A DNA stretch of 64,000 nt from Bacteroidales bacterium (GTDB lineage Bacteria; Bacteroidota; Bacteroidia; Bacteroidales; BM520): the NCBI GenBank assembly GCA_016285515.1, contig JAEEQW010000014.1, forward strand, positions 1 to 64,000. The letters run 5' to 3'. The translations under genes were made by a program, and so were the position numbers. The notes under the pieces were generated by a model, which was not told the DNA's origin, ran no database searches, and worked only from the letters and a program-made list of their open reading frames with translations. Below are positions 28,313 to 39,134 of the stretch, piece by piece. Every line of letters begins with the position of its first letter. The first letter of the stretch is position 1.

Positions 28313-29362
28313 ATGAATTGTGAAACTTTTGGACGACATCTCGTCATAGAAACCTCAGGCGCTTCGCATGACCAATTCATGGAACTGGTCATAAAAAACT
28401 TTCCGAAAGGAATATATGTCGATTATAATCTGATTGACAGTGACTTGGCAAGACGTCGTCCACACAACGAATATGACACACAACGGAAAGAACGTGACAC
28501 ATATCACGTTCTTTTTGGTATTGACAAAGGTGTAACTGATGGGGAAAACATTGTCATACGCGTGAACAATGGCGAAATGGATGGTTCCAAATACGATTAT
28601 TTGAAAAACTTTTATCGCCCGTCCCATGCTGATTTCGTTTATGAAAAGAAATATGGAGAAACCATCCCTAACGGCGGTGGAAGATTTTCGGCACGTGAGA
28701 CAGTAACACGCGTAATTGCCGGTTCATTTGCAAAGATGCTGATAAACAGACTAATCCAAAAATCATCTAAAGATGAAGTTGAATTTCAGACATGGGCATA
28801 TTCTATTGGAGACATTGTTCAAACCACATTCAAACAGGATCTCAACAGTCAAATGAAAGCTCTGCTTATGGATATCAAAGCGCAGCGGGATTCCATAGGT
28901 GGGAGTGTAAGGTGCATAATAAAGAATTTCCCGGCTGGGGTAGGAGAGCCTGTGTTCAACAAACTGCATGCTGCTCTCGCGTATGGAATAATGAGCATTC
29001 CGGCGGCAAGAGCCTTTGAAATCGGAAGAGGGGTCGAAGCCGGCAAAATGAGAGGAAGCCAACACAATGACCCATATATTTCCGATGAAAGAACAAAGAC
29101 TGTAAGACCTGCAAAAAACGATGCCGGCGGCATCATCGGTGGCATTTCCACCGGTGAGGATATCATCCTGACGGTACATTTCAAACCAATTGCCTCAATA
29201 ATGCAACCACAGCATACTGTCAACAAGAAAGGGGAGAATGACATATTGCAAATCACTGGATATCACGATGTGTGCTGTGTCCCGCGTGCAGTGCCAGTTG
29301 TGGAGGCAATGGCTGCAATAGTGCTCGCTGACGAACTTTTAGGCAGTTGCCAAGATAAATGA
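28313..29362 (+). CDS. aroC: Chorismate synthase
   Basis: A 349-residue enzyme converting 5-enolpyruvylshikimate 3-phosphate to chorismate with reduced FMN. Family motifs include 'GRHLVIETSGASHD', 'RRPHNEYDTQRKERD', 'GGRFSARETVTRV' and 'GGIIGGISTGEDI'. The ATG begins on the base directly after the stop codon of the S8 protease gene, so translation may be coupled. In aroC 'GxSHG' the Gly is replaced here by Asp (GASHD), which I note as a variation. No other shikimate gene is in the window. Confidence 0.95.
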   Translation: MNCETFGRHLVIETSGASHDQFMELVIKNFPKGIYVDYNLIDSDLARRRPHNEYDTQRKERDTYHVLFGIDKGVTDGENIVIRVNNGEMDGSKYDYLKNFYRPSHADFVYEKKYGETIPNGGGRFSARETVTRVIAGSFAKMLINRLIQKSSKDEVEFQTWAYSIGDIVQTTFKQDLNSQMKALLMDIKAQRDSIGGSVRCIIKNFPAGVGEPVFNKLHAALAYGIMSIPAARAFEIGRGVEAGKMRGSQHNDPYISDERTKTVRPAKNDAGGIIGGISTGEDIILTVHFKPIASIMQPQHTVNKKGENDILQITGYHDVCCVPRAVPVVEAMAAIVLADELLGSCQDK

Positions 29363-29395
29363 TTTTTACCTGTTTCATTTTTGAAAAAAAATATC

Positions 29396-29403
29396 TACCT
29401 TTG
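29396..29403 (+). promoter_or_regulatory. -7 element of tRNA-Leu
   Basis: TACCTTTG ends 17 bases before the first base of tRNA-Leu, the right position for transcription to start just upstream of the tRNA; tig may be read from the same promoter. Confidence 0.6.
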
Positions 29404-29420
29404 CAACCGCTTTTTTAATT

Positions 29421-29502
29421 GCGGGTGTGGCGAAATTGGTAGACGCGCTAGACTTAGGATCTAGTTCCGAAAGGAGTATGGGTTCGAGTCCCCTCATCCG
29501 CA
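29421..29502 (+). tRNA. tRNA-Leu (UAG)
   Basis: The 82-base gene folds as a class II tRNA with long variable arm. The acceptor stem pairs GCGGGTG with CATCCGC (one G-U), discriminator A at 29502. The anticodon stem CTAGA/TCTAG encloses loop CTTAGGA with anticodon TAG at 29455-29457. The T arm contains GGTTCGAGTCC. CCA is not encoded. Confidence 0.97.
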
Positions 29503-29535
29503 CTTTTTTCAAATAATAACTCGAATAAGGAATAT

Positions 29536-30978
29536 ATGAATATTACAAGAGAAACTGCTGAAGACAAACTTACAGCAACAATTAAAATTGAAATGCAAAA
29601 AGCTGACTATTCAGCTAATGTTGACAAAATATTGAAAGATTATCAGAAACGTGCCAATATGCCGGGTTTCAGACCAGGTAAAGTGCCTTTCAGTCTTATA
29701 AGCAAAATGTACCGCAGCGCAGTAACCGCTGATGAAGTGAATAAACTTGTCTCGGAACAACTGTCCAAATATATCGCCGACAATGACCTGCACATACTCG
29801 GCAGTCCGATGAACAGCAGCGACAAACAGGAGCAGATTGATTTCGATGTAATGGAAAATTTTGACTTTTACTTCGATGTAGCCCTTGAACCTCAGTTTGA
29901 CGTCACTTTTGACGGATTGAAACCTGTTACCCGATATGAAATCCTAATCGGTGAGGACATGGTAAAAAAATATGTTGACGACACCCGCATGAGAATGGGT
30001 AAAGACATTGAACCTGAAACAGTTGAAGCAGGAGACAACCTTTTTGGACAATTCATTCAACTTGATGGGGACAAAAATGTTCTCGAAAACGGCATAACCC
30101 ATTCAGCGTCAATCTCCGTCAATAAAATAGAAGATGAGGAAAACCGCAAAAAATTCATCGGAATGAAACAAGGTGACACAATCATATTCAACCCGATGGA
30201 ATATTTCAACGATGAAAACGCAGTGGCTAGAATGCTTGATATCAACGTCAACATTGCCAAAAACATGAAATCGGATTTTTCATATACTATTGACAGAATC
30301 ACAAGAAGAGTGCCTGCCGAAATATCCGAAGAATTCTTCGACAAAGTATTTCCTAACGGCAACATTCATTCTATGGCAGAATTCGAAGACAAGATAAGAA
30401 ACGATGCGAAAGTTTCTTTCTCCTCAGAAACCGACAAAAAGTTCATGAATGACTGCATTGACGCTTTAGTTGAAAAATACAATTTCCCGCTTCCTGAGGA
30501 ATTCATGAAACGCTGGATTCTATCAAGACAAAACGAAGACGATAAGAATTCCATCACCAAAGAGGAACTTGATGCCGATTTCGAAGAAAAATATGCAAAA
30601 AGCATAAGATGGCAGGTGATTGAAAATCTGATTGTAAAGCAGAACCAGTTAAATGTCACTAAAGATGATGTGAGAAAGCATCTGATTTCATTGTTCATTG
30701 GTCAGACTGGCATGGATGCCGAAGACAAGGAGTCCGAACAAAGAGCTGCAACTTTCGTTGATGATTTCATGAGCAAGGAAGAAAACCTCGAACAGATAAA
30801 CAGTGTCTATGACCATTTGATGGAAGCTAATATCATCAAACTTTTCGGTGATAAGATGCAAATTGAGACCAAGGAAACCAGTTATATGGATTTCATAAAG
30901 ATACTTTATCCTGTTCCTGAAACTCCAGCAGAAGATAAGCCAGCTGAGGAGAAACCTGCTGAAACAGAAAACAAATAA
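29536..30978 (+). CDS. tig: Trigger factor chaperone
   Basis: A 480-residue ribosome-associated chaperone. The N-terminal ribosome-binding domain contains 'MPGFRPGKVPFSLISKMY', matching the GFRxGxxP signature loop. A PPIase-like middle region and a long helical C-terminal domain follow. The acidic Pro/Glu-rich tail 'EDKPAEEKPAETENK' is typical of Bacteroidota versions. It precedes clpP by 23 bases and clpX, a conserved order linking folding of new chains with proteolysis. Confidence 0.95.
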   Translation: MNITRETAEDKLTATIKIEMQKADYSANVDKILKDYQKRANMPGFRPGKVPFSLISKMYRSAVTADEVNKLVSEQLSKYIADNDLHILGSPMNSSDKQEQIDFDVMENFDFYFDVALEPQFDVTFDGLKPVTRYEILIGEDMVKKYVDDTRMRMGKDIEPETVEAGDNLFGQFIQLDGDKNVLENGITHSASISVNKIEDEENRKKFIGMKQGDTIIFNPMEYFNDENAVARMLDINVNIAKNMKSDFSYTIDRITRRVPAEISEEFFDKVFPNGNIHSMAEFEDKIRNDAKVSFSSETDKKFMNDCIDALVEKYNFPLPEEFMKRWILSRQNEDDKNSITKEELDADFEEKYAKSIRWQVIENLIVKQNQLNVTKDDVRKHLISLFIGQTGMDAEDKESEQRAATFVDDFMSKEENLEQINSVYDHLMEANIIKLFGDKMQIETKETSYMDFIKILYPVPETPAEDKPAEEKPAETENK

Positions 30979-31001
30979 TTACACTATAATTTTTACAGAT
31001 T

Positions 31002-31711
31002 ATGAAAAACGACTTTCAGAAATATGCTTTCTACAACAGGGGTATAAGCAGTGTGACTTTAAGCAATTATACATCTGCAATAAACAGAAAATTGAGGTCG
31101 AACCTTGTCAATTCAGTCTCAAACAGTTATATATCGCCAATGATTGTTGAGGAACGCCAGCTCAACGTTGCAACGATGGATGTCTTCTCACGTCTTATGG
31201 TTGACAGAATCATATTTCTCGGTGTTCCTATAGATGATGAAGTTGCCAATATCATTGAGGCCCAGTTGCTTTTCCTCGAGTCAAGTGATCCGAGCCGCAA
31301 CATCAGCATCTACGTGAATTCACCTGGAGGTTCAGTATATTCAGGACTCGGAATCTATGATACAATGCAGTATATCAACTCACCTGTGTCAACCATCTGT
31401 ACAGGTATAGCTGCATCTATGGCTGCTGTACTGCTCTGTGCTGGCGAAAAAGGCAAGCGCAGCGCACTGCCTCACTCAAGAGTCATGATTCATCAGCCGA
31501 TGGGTGGTGCAGAAGGACAGGCATCAGACATAGAAATCGAAGCAAATGAAATAATCAAACTCAAAAAGGAACTATATCAGATAATCGCCAACCATTCAGG
31601 ACAGCCTTTTGAAAAAATCTGGGCTGATGCCGACCGCGACTGTTGGATGACAGCTCAGGAGGCTAAGGACTATGGAATGATTGACGATATTCTCGTCAAA
31701 CAAGCTCATTA

Positions 31712-31712
<1 letters not shown>
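31002..31712 (+). CDS. clpP: ATP-dependent Clp protease proteolytic subunit
   Basis: A 236-residue serine protease subunit. Catalytic Ser139 lies in IAASMAAVL and His164 in MIHQPMGG; the oxyanion region is '[12 protein letters not shown]'. The N-terminal ~40 residues exceed the processed E. coli protein and may be a propeptide. It forms a tetradecameric chamber that degrades proteins delivered by ClpX, whose start codon overlaps the clpP stop by one base (TAATG). Confidence 0.97.
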
Positions 31713-32968
<1,256 letters not shown>

Positions 32969-33013
32969 AGTCATGCAGAAGACAAATAATCATTTTGGCA
33001 TGATTTTGGATAT

Positions 33014-33032
33014 AACATTGTAAAACAATGTT
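33014..33032. promoter_or_regulatory. Perfect inverted repeat at the DUF4294 start
   Basis: AACATTGT, a 3-base AAA spacer and ACAATGTT form a perfect 8-bp inverted repeat ending three bases before the ATG at 33036. It could be an operator, or an RNA hairpin covering the ribosome site. There is no T-run after it, so it is not a standard terminator for clpX. Confidence 0.4.
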
Positions 33033-33035
33033 GCC

Positions 33036-33653
33036 ATGATGAAATATATTGCAAATTATATAGTTGTCATATCATTTGTTTTTTTTGCCGGACTACAATC
33101 ATCCTTCGCACAGGAAAACACGGATTCAGTTCGGTATAATCCTTTCATTATGACAATTCAGATAGAGGACGGTGACACAGTGCTTCACTGTGACCTCAAA
33201 CCTGTGACTGTACTACCCGAGAAACATTTCGCAAATAAGCGTGAAGAAATACGGTACAACAAACTCATGAAAAATGTGATAAAGGTGTATCCGCTTGCTA
33301 AAACTGCCGGCGAACTGCTCGAATCATACGCGCCAATCCTTGACACACTGCCGACAAAAAAAGCCAGGGACACATATTTCGACATTATCGAAAATGAACT
33401 ATGGACAAAATACGGCAACCAGGTCAAAAACCTCACATCAAGTCAGGGTATTGTTCTGATTAAGCTAATTGACCGCGAGTGCAGCAAATCCTCATATCAA
33501 GTCATTAAAGATTTCCGGGGAGGTTTCTCTGCCTTTTTCTATCAGGCGATAGCAAGACTGTGGGGCTATAACTTGAAAAGCAAATACGATGCTGAAGGAG
33601 AAGACAAGGAAATCGAAGAAATCGTACTGATGATTGAAAATGGGATAATATGA
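33036..33653 (+). CDS. DUF4294 family exported protein
   Basis: A 205-residue protein with an N-terminal signal peptide ending near SSFAQ. The body ('NKREEIRYNKLMKNVIKVYPLAKTAGELL' region and 'LIKLIDRECSKSSYQVIKDF') matches DUF4294, found almost only in Bacteroidota. Probably periplasmic; function unknown. Two adjacent ATGs (33036, 33039) could start it. A hairpin-forming inverted repeat immediately precedes it. Confidence 0.85.
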   Translation: MMKYIANYIVVISFVFFAGLQSSFAQENTDSVRYNPFIMTIQIEDGDTVLHCDLKPVTVLPEKHFANKREEIRYNKLMKNVIKVYPLAKTAGELLESYAPILDTLPTKKARDTYFDIIENELWTKYGNQVKNLTSSQGIVLIKLIDRECSKSSYQVIKDFRGGFSAFFYQAIARLWGYNLKSKYDAEGEDKEIEEIVLMIENGII

Positions 33654-33807
33654 ATTCGTAAAATAAAAATTGGAATGCCTTGGGGAAGATTGCGGTGGCG
33701 AACATAGCACGATAGAGTTCAGCAGCCTTCAAGTCATTATCCTCGTTCTGCATAAGAACAAGTTGGCCTATACTTTCAACTAAAGCGTCAAGGTTATCCG
33801 TTTCCAT
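33654..33807 (-). pseudogene. Short leftover ORF, probable truncated gene start
   Basis: Downstream of the DUF4143 ATPase gene an ATG at 33807 opens a frame reading METDNLDALVESIGQLVLMQ and then NEDNDLKAAELYRAMFATAI. This part looks like genuine helical protein, but the frame then runs antisense into the DUF4294 gene and loses protein-like character. I interpret it as the N-terminal stub of a gene truncated at this boundary. I could not assign a family. Confidence 0.3.
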
Positions 33808-33826
33808 ATCTTCTAATTTTTATTTT

Positions 33827-35167
33827 CTACATGTTTTGTCTTACAATCCGTTCCATATCACCAACAAGGTAAAACGGAAGATTGATGAGACGGAACTTCT
33901 TTTTCTTTATGGTCGTCTGCATATCGTCTATCGACAGGGGGCCGGACCACACCCTCACGGCAACATCCGTGGACGAGAGGTCGATAAACGAATGTAAGGA
34001 CCGGAGATGCGAATTTCGCCCCGACTTAACCTCTATGGGTATTATCCGGGAATCAATAGTCCATATAAAGTCAACTTCAGCGGTTTCCCCACCTTTTCCC
34101 CTTAACCAGTATTGGCGGCGTTGGCTTATTTTATGGTTGAGTGTAAGCAGCTCCTGCGACACCACATGTTCGGCAATTTTACCTTTCCACACATCCATAA
34201 TGTCATCGGCTCCAATGATATCATTTCGGATGTTGGCTGCATAGTTGACTAATCCCGTGTCAAGCCATATCAGTTTTGGCTGCCGTTTGGTCTCTGGAAT
34301 GGCAGGCACCACTGTATTTGTGACGGGATAGACCAATTCGAGCAGCATCGCTTTCTCCATCAGGCGGAAAGCCTCGCCCACTTCCCGTGACTTATAGTCA
34401 GAATTGGCAAAGCCGCTTAAGGTGATTGTGCCTCCAGCCGCCCCCCATCCGTGTTCCAGAATAAAACGGATGACCTCCGACAGTTTGCCGGCTTGCGCAT
34501 ATTTTTCGGCATCATCGCGGTAAGCCTGTAGCAGTGTCTCATATACATCGTCAAATGCCAACAAGTCCCGTTTTTCCTTATATGCCTGAACTGCGGCGGG
34601 CATCCCGCCCACAAGCAAATATGTGTTGAAATATGACATCAACTCGTTATGTACCACATCCGCCATATCGGGTAACCTCGCCACCTCCAAAAGATGATCT
34701 TTACCCATAGCGCACACAAACTCACGGAAAGAGCAAGGTCTCATGGGTAAATAATCAACCCTTCCGACTGGAAATGAGAAATTCACATCGACTATGCTCT
34801 CCAGAAGCGACCCTGCTGCAATAACATGCAGGTCAGGCCTATCCTCGTAGAAATATCGAAGTTTGGAAATGACCTTCGGCGAATTTTGTATCTCGTCAAT
34901 GAAAATCAGTGTGCATCCCTCCAGATGCTGATGCCTGTGGAAAAGGAAAAACTGCTCAACCAACATGTCCAATGGCATATCTTTTTCAAGAAGCGCCCTG
35001 TGGTCAGCTCGTTCCAAGTTAAAATAAAGATAGTTGTTGTAGCTTTGCCCAAACGCATTCACCACGGTCGTTTTGCCGACCTGCCTCGCACCTCTGATGA
35101 GCAAAGGCTTCCTCCGTGGACTTTTCTTCCACATTTCCAATTCATTCTGTATATCCCTTTTAAACAT
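33827..35167 (-). CDS. AAA_14/DUF4143 ATPase
   Basis: I use the ATG at 35167 (MFKRDIQNELEMW), giving 446 residues. The P-loop is RGARQVGKTTVV, Walker B 'LIFIDEIQNSPKV', then 'AAGSLLE' with 'PVGRVDYLPMRPCSFREF'; the C-terminal half has the DUF4143 nuclease-like fold with 'WLRGKGGETAEVDFIW' and 'PIEVKSG', a D...ExK arrangement. Such ATPases are often found in accessory regions and near mobile elements; function is unknown. A tract of three exact 33-bp-spaced repeats lies just upstream of the start. Confidence 0.9.
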   Translation of the reverse strand: MFKRDIQNELEMWKKSPRRKPLLIRGARQVGKTTVVNAFGQSYNNYLYFNLERADHRALLEKDMPLDMLVEQFFLFHRHQHLEGCTLIFIDEIQNSPKVISKLRYFYEDRPDLHVIAAGSLLESIVDVNFSFPVGRVDYLPMRPCSFREFVCAMGKDHLLEVARLPDMADVVHNELMSYFNTYLLVGGMPAAVQAYKEKRDLLAFDDVYETLLQAYRDDAEKYAQAGKLSEVIRFILEHGWGAAGGTITLSGFANSDYKSREVGEAFRLMEKAMLLELVYPVTNTVVPAIPETKRQPKLIWLDTGLVNYAANIRNDIIGADDIMDVWKGKIAEHVVSQELLTLNHKISQRRQYWLRGKGGETAEVDFIWTIDSRIIPIEVKSGRNSHLRSLHSFIDLSSTDVAVRVWSGPLSIDDMQTTIKKKKFRLINLPFYLVGDMERIVRQNM

Positions 35168-35188
35168 CAGCTCTATGATTTGAAGATG

Positions 35189-35196
35189 CAAAAATA
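35189..35196 (-). promoter_or_regulatory. -7 element of DUF4143 ATPase gene
   Basis: TATTTTTG on the minus strand, 21 bases upstream of the ATG. The first of the 33-bp-period repeats begins only 13 bases further upstream, so these repeats could occupy the -33 region. Confidence 0.5.
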
Positions 35197-35209
35197 TAAA
35201 AATGTTTCA

Positions 35210-35288
35210 AAAAGTAGGATACATTGCCGGTTTTTTGTTTTAAAAAGTAGGATACAATACGGTTATTTTGTTTTAGAAAGTAGGATAC
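35210..35288. repeat. Three direct repeats at 33-bp period
   Basis: The core RAAAGTAGGATAC occurs at 35210-35222, 35243-35255 and 35276-35288, that is, at exactly 33-bp steps. Between the first two copies most of the remaining unit is also conserved (GG, TTTTGTTTTA). Located directly upstream of the DUF4143 ATPase promoter. Confidence 0.85.
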
Positions 35289-35323
35289 CAACCTTTTACT
35301 TCCCCAATATTGTACTGCTTGCA

Positions 35324-35460
35324 AAAAGTAGACACAAAAATTTTTTTTTAGTTTTTAGTTTTTTCAAAAGTTGACATTGGCTGTCTTTTTTTAGTGTTTT
35401 GATTTACAAAAGTAGACATTTTTCGTCTTTTTCAATTTTTTTCTTTTCCGAAAGTTGACA
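35324..35460. repeat. Four direct repeats at 42-bp period
   Basis: RAAAGTWGACA occurs at 35324-35334, 35366-35376, 35408-35418 and 35450-35460, exactly 42 bp apart (four turns of B-DNA). The spacers differ. Multiple short terminal repeats are known at the ends of IS21-family elements as transposase sites, and the truncated IstA gene follows, so this is probably the left end of that element. Confidence 0.8.
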
Positions 35461-35483
35461 CGTTGTAATCGGTAATTTTGCGT

Positions 35484-35531
35484 CGTCAGTTTTTGGTAAA
35501 TAAAAACCGTCAATTTTTGGCAAATAAGAAT
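35484..35531. repeat. Two tandem 24-bp repeats
   Basis: Two adjacent 24-bp units, 35484-35507 and 35508-35531, share CGTCA, TTTTTGG and AAATAA blocks with four to five differences. They lie between the 42-bp-period array and the transposase start. Confidence 0.65.
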
Positions 35532-35593
35532 CGACAAAGGTGTATCATTGCATTGAATTAAGGACACAGAAGTCGAACATAAAAGAGCCAAAG

Positions 35594-36094
35594 ATGCGGA
35601 AAAGAGAGATTATCAAAAACAAGACTGTTATGTGGAGCAAAATCAAGACATTAAGTGAAGACGAGGGCTACAACAAGAGCAAGATAGCCCGTATTTTAGG
35701 GATACATCGGGAGACAGTGCGGAAGTACCTGTCGATGAGCGAGAGCGAGTACTTCAAGTGGCTGGATGGCACGGGGAACCGCACCCGCAAGCTGGATGTG
35801 TATATGCCCTTTGTCAAGAGCCAGTTGGAGCGCGACGCGACGCTGTCGGCGGCTGCAATTCATGACCGGCTCAAAGAGAACTTTCCGACCCTGCCCGAGG
35901 TGAGTGAGAAGACAGTGTACAACATGGTGGAGCGCTGCCGCAAGACCTACGGGCTGTCCAAGCACGAGACACCCGAGCCGCGCCAATACGAGCGCCGTGA
36001 TGAGAGCGGGTACGGAGAGTATGTTTCATTTGCTTCTAACTCCTTCAAATGCGCAAAGATTTTATCACTTGGTTACAATGGCACATACTTGTAA
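35594..36094 (+). pseudogene. Truncated IS21-type transposase IstA
   Basis: The frame from ATG 35594 encodes an IstA-like N-terminus: a helix-turn-helix 'NKSKIARILGIHRETVRKYL', then 'HDRLKENFPTLPEVSEKTVYNMV' and 'ERRDESGYGEY'. In full-length IstA the text continues into the DDE catalytic core; here it switches to unrelated sequence (VSFASNSFKCAKILSL) at about 36022 and stops at 36094, leaving ~143 transposase residues. Without the catalytic core it cannot transpose. Confidence 0.85.
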
Positions 36095-36200
36095 AACTCT
36101 CGCGTGAACGGAATTTCATAAGCAGACGTTGAGAGAAAGTAATAGCAATTTTTCTAAACGCAAAAAAAACCTGCCGAATGTCCCTGTAATTTTTTGAGAT

Positions 36201-36241
36201 AAAAAAAATCTCACAAGTCTGTAATGACTTATGAGATTTTC
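36201..36241 (-). terminator. Intrinsic terminator of tRNA-Ser
   Basis: On the minus strand AAATCTCATAAGTC pairs with GACTTGTGAGATTT (14 bp, one wobble) around a six-base loop, followed by a T-run, directly after the tRNA 3' end. Confidence 0.85.
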
Positions 36242-36333
<92 letters not shown>

Positions 36334-36391
36334 TACTTAAAAATTAAAAACACTAATTTATGAAAACAATTCACCTTTCAGAATTGCGCTG

Positions 36392-36399
36392 CAAAGGTA
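36392..36399 (-). promoter_or_regulatory. -7 element of tRNA-Ser
   Basis: TACCTTTG on the minus strand, 58 bases before the first tRNA base. Confidence 0.5.
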
Positions 36400-36453
36400 A
36401 TATTTTTTTCGTTTCTATACCTATTCCAACAAGAATTTTTTTTGAATTAAGAA

Positions 36454-39090
36454 TTAACCTTTCAAATTTCTTATCTGTTCTTCTATAACAGCTATCTTGT
36501 TGGTGGCATCTTCTTTTTTCTTGCGCTCCATAGCCACAACCTTCTCAGGAGCACTCGATACAAATCGCTCATTGTTGAGTTTCTTTTCGACAGCCTTCAA
36601 AAATCCTTGAGCGTATTCCAATTCCTTCTGTAACTTATCCAATTCCGCCGCAACATCTATCGAAGATGGGATTGGGATGTAAAACTCTGTGGATCTTACA
36701 ATAAACGATAAAGCACCGTCAACCTTTTCGCTCACGTATTCAATTTTTTCAATGTTGGTCAGTTTGCTCACAACACTGTCAAATGTCTCATCCTTGGCCT
36801 CATTGTTGTTTTTCTTGATATAAAGTGTGATAGGCTGTTTTGGCTTGATATTCTTTTCAACACGCTGTGTCCGGATTGCAGCGATAACCTCAGCCGCAAA
36901 CTCGAACTGCGAAAGAATTGACGCATTGTATGAAGTTGCTTCAGGCATTCTGGTAACCATAATGCTTTCATTTTCATCACGTGGTTTGATGTTGTGCCAT
37001 ACTTCCTCAGTGACAAAAGGCATGAAAGGATGGAGAATTTGCATCAATTCTTCAAGGAAATCGACAGCATTCTGATAAGTGGTCTTATCCATCAACTCAC
37101 CATAAGGCGGTTTGATTATCTCAAGATACCATGAGCAGAAATCATCCCAAATGAGTTTGTATGTCGCCATAAGTGCCTCGGAAATACGATATTCGTTAAA
37201 CAGTTCGTCAATGTGAATCAGCGACATGTCGATTTTTGAACGGAGCCATTCGCAAGCAACTTTTGAATAGTCAGGCTGCGGCTTGTTTTCGTCAACCTTC
37301 CATCCGCTAACCAATCGGGTGGCATTCCATATCTTATTTGAAAAATTTCTACCTTGTTCACAGAGGCTTTCGTCAAACGGAAGGTCATTGCCTGCAGGTG
37401 ATGTGAACAACACACCTGACCGAATACCATCTGCGCCATACTGTTCGATGAGTTTAATCGGATCAGGAGAATTGCCGAGAGATTTGGACATCTTGCGGCC
37501 AAATTTGTCTCTCACAATACCAGTGATATAGACATTTTTGAACGGAACTTCCTTACGATATTCCCATCCGGCCATAATCATTCTTGCAATCCAGAAGAAA
37601 ATGATATCCGGAGCAGAAATAAGATCGCTGGTAGGGTAGTAATATTTAATTTCATCATTGTCAGGATATCTTATTCCATCAAACACTGAAATTGGCCAGA
37701 GCCATGACGAGAACCATGTGTCAAGTACATCCTTATCCTGTTCAATATCGTCAATTGTGAATTTACCGTTGCCGAATTTTTCCTCAACTTGCTTGAATGC
37801 TTCTTCCTTGGAATGAGCCACAAACATGTCACCGTTAGGCAGATAATAAACTGGTATTCTCTGTCCCCACCACAACTGACGGCTTATGCACCAGTCTTTG
37901 ATGTTGGAAAGCCAGTAGCGATATGTGTTTTTGAATTTTTCAGGATGGAACTTTATAGTGCCATTCTCAACAAGTTCAAGGGCAGGTTTTGCCAACTTAT
38001 CCATCTTCAGGAACCACTGCAGCGACAGTTTAGGTTCTATAACGGCATGTGAACGTTCCGAAAGTCCGATCTTGTTGACATAGTTTTCTATCTTAACAAC
38101 ATAACCTGCTGCATTCAAGTCTTTTATTATTTCATCGCGGACAACGAATCTGTCCTTGCCGACATAAAGCTGTGCGTTCTCGTTGAGCGTACCGTTGTCA
38201 TTGAGAATGTCGATGCTTGGCAAATGATGCTTAATACCGATATTATAGTCGTTGATGTCGTGTGCCGGGGTAATCTTCAGACACCCAGTACCGAACTGCA
38301 TATCCACGTATTCGTCTTCAATGATAGGAATTTCCCTGTTCACCAAAGGAACTATCACTTTCTTGCCGTGCAAGTGATGGAAACGCTCGTCAAGCGGATT
38401 GACACAGACAGCAGTATCGCCGAGTATAGTTTCAGGACGTGTGGTGGCTATTGTAACCCACTGATTTTCTTCACCGACGATAGGGTAGCGAAGGTAATAC
38501 AGTTTCGACTGCTGTTCCTCATAAATGACTTCCTCATCGGAGACTGCAGTCAAAGCAACAGGGTCCCAGTTGACCATTCTAACACCTCTGTAAATAAGAC
38601 CTTTGTTGTAGAGATCGACGAAAACATCGATAACAGACTCATACAAAGCAGGATCCATAGTAAAACGTGTGCGTGACCAATCGCATGAAGCACCGAGTTT
38701 GCGAAGCTGTTTCAGAATGATTCCGCCGTGTTCCTCTTTCCATTCCCAAGCATATTCCAGAAACTGTTCCCTGGTGAGGTCGGATTTCTTTATTTTGCGC
38801 TCTTTGAGCATGCCAACCACCTTTGCTTCAGTGGCAATGGAAGCATGGTCTGTGCCCGGCACCCACAAGGCGTTGTAACCTTGCATCCTCTTACGACGGA
38901 TGAGAACATCCTGAATCGTATTGTTGAGCATGTGTCCCATGTGAAGCACACCCGTAACATTTGGTGGCGGAATAACTATAGTATAAGGTTTTCTATCATC
39001 AGGTTTAGAAGAGAAAAAGCCGTTCTCATTCCAAAATTTGTACCATTTGTCCTCTATTTGCAAAGGGTCATATTTAGCAGCTGTTTCCAT
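36454..39090 (-). CDS. valS: Valyl-tRNA synthetase
   Basis: An 878-residue class I aminoacyl-tRNA synthetase. The HIGH motif appears as HMGH in '[16 protein letters not shown]' and the KMSKS motif in '[15 protein letters not shown]'. A CP1 editing domain with '[17 protein letters not shown]' lies between them, and the C-terminal coiled-coil tail (from ~810, '[18 protein letters not shown]') binds tRNA. Charges tRNA-Val in the cytosol. A good -7 element is 36 bases upstream of the ATG. Confidence 0.97.
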   Translation of the reverse strand: METAAKYDPLQIEDKWYKFWNENGFFSSKPDDRKPYTIVIPPPNVTGVLHMGHMLNNTIQDVLIRRKRMQGYNALWVPGTDHASIATEAKVVGMLKERKIKKSDLTREQFLEYAWEWKEEHGGIILKQLRKLGASCDWSRTRFTMDPALYESVIDVFVDLYNKGLIYRGVRMVNWDPVALTAVSDEEVIYEEQQSKLYYLRYPIVGEENQWVTIATTRPETILGDTAVCVNPLDERFHHLHGKKVIVPLVNREIPIIEDEYVDMQFGTGCLKITPAHDINDYNIGIKHHLPSIDILNDNGTLNENAQLYVGKDRFVVRDEIIKDLNAAGYVVKIENYVNKIGLSERSHAVIEPKLSLQWFLKMDKLAKPALELVENGTIKFHPEKFKNTYRYWLSNIKDWCISRQLWWGQRIPVYYLPNGDMFVAHSKEEAFKQVEEKFGNGKFTIDDIEQDKDVLDTWFSSWLWPISVFDGIRYPDNDEIKYYYPTSDLISAPDIIFFWIARMIMAGWEYRKEVPFKNVYITGIVRDKFGRKMSKSLGNSPDPIKLIEQYGADGIRSGVLFTSPAGNDLPFDESLCEQGRNFSNKIWNATRLVSGWKVDENKPQPDYSKVACEWLRSKIDMSLIHIDELFNEYRISEALMATYKLIWDDFCSWYLEIIKPPYGELMDKTTYQNAVDFLEELMQILHPFMPFVTEEVWHNIKPRDENESIMVTRMPEATSYNASILSQFEFAAEVIAAIRTQRVEKNIKPKQPITLYIKKNNNEAKDETFDSVVSKLTNIEKIEYVSEKVDGALSFIVRSTEFYIPIPSSIDVAAELDKLQKELEYAQGFLKAVEKKLNNERFVSSAPEKVVAMERKKKEDATNKIAVIEEQIRNLKG

Positions 39091-39126
39091 TATAATTACA
39101 AATTAGATTATCAAAATATTAAATTG

Positions 39127-39134
39127 CAAAATTA
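39127..39134 (-). promoter_or_regulatory. -7 element of valS
   Basis: TAATTTTG on the minus strand, 36 bases upstream of the valS ATG. Confidence 0.55.

Larger units (their letters stand above)
35324..36022 (+). mobile_element. IS21-family element remnant
   Basis: The 42-bp-period repeats and the truncated istA together look like the left end of an IS21-family element. The right part (most of istA, all of istB, the right end) is missing: after about 36022 the IstA-like frame loses similarity and no IstB-type ATPase follows. The exact left boundary cannot be set without a reference element. Confidence 0.7.

Noticed and set aside
35210-35460. Possible CRISPR array
   Set aside because: Conserved cores are only 11-13 bp, there are two different families, spacers are not of CRISPR type, and no cas genes are present; the IS21 end explanation fits better.
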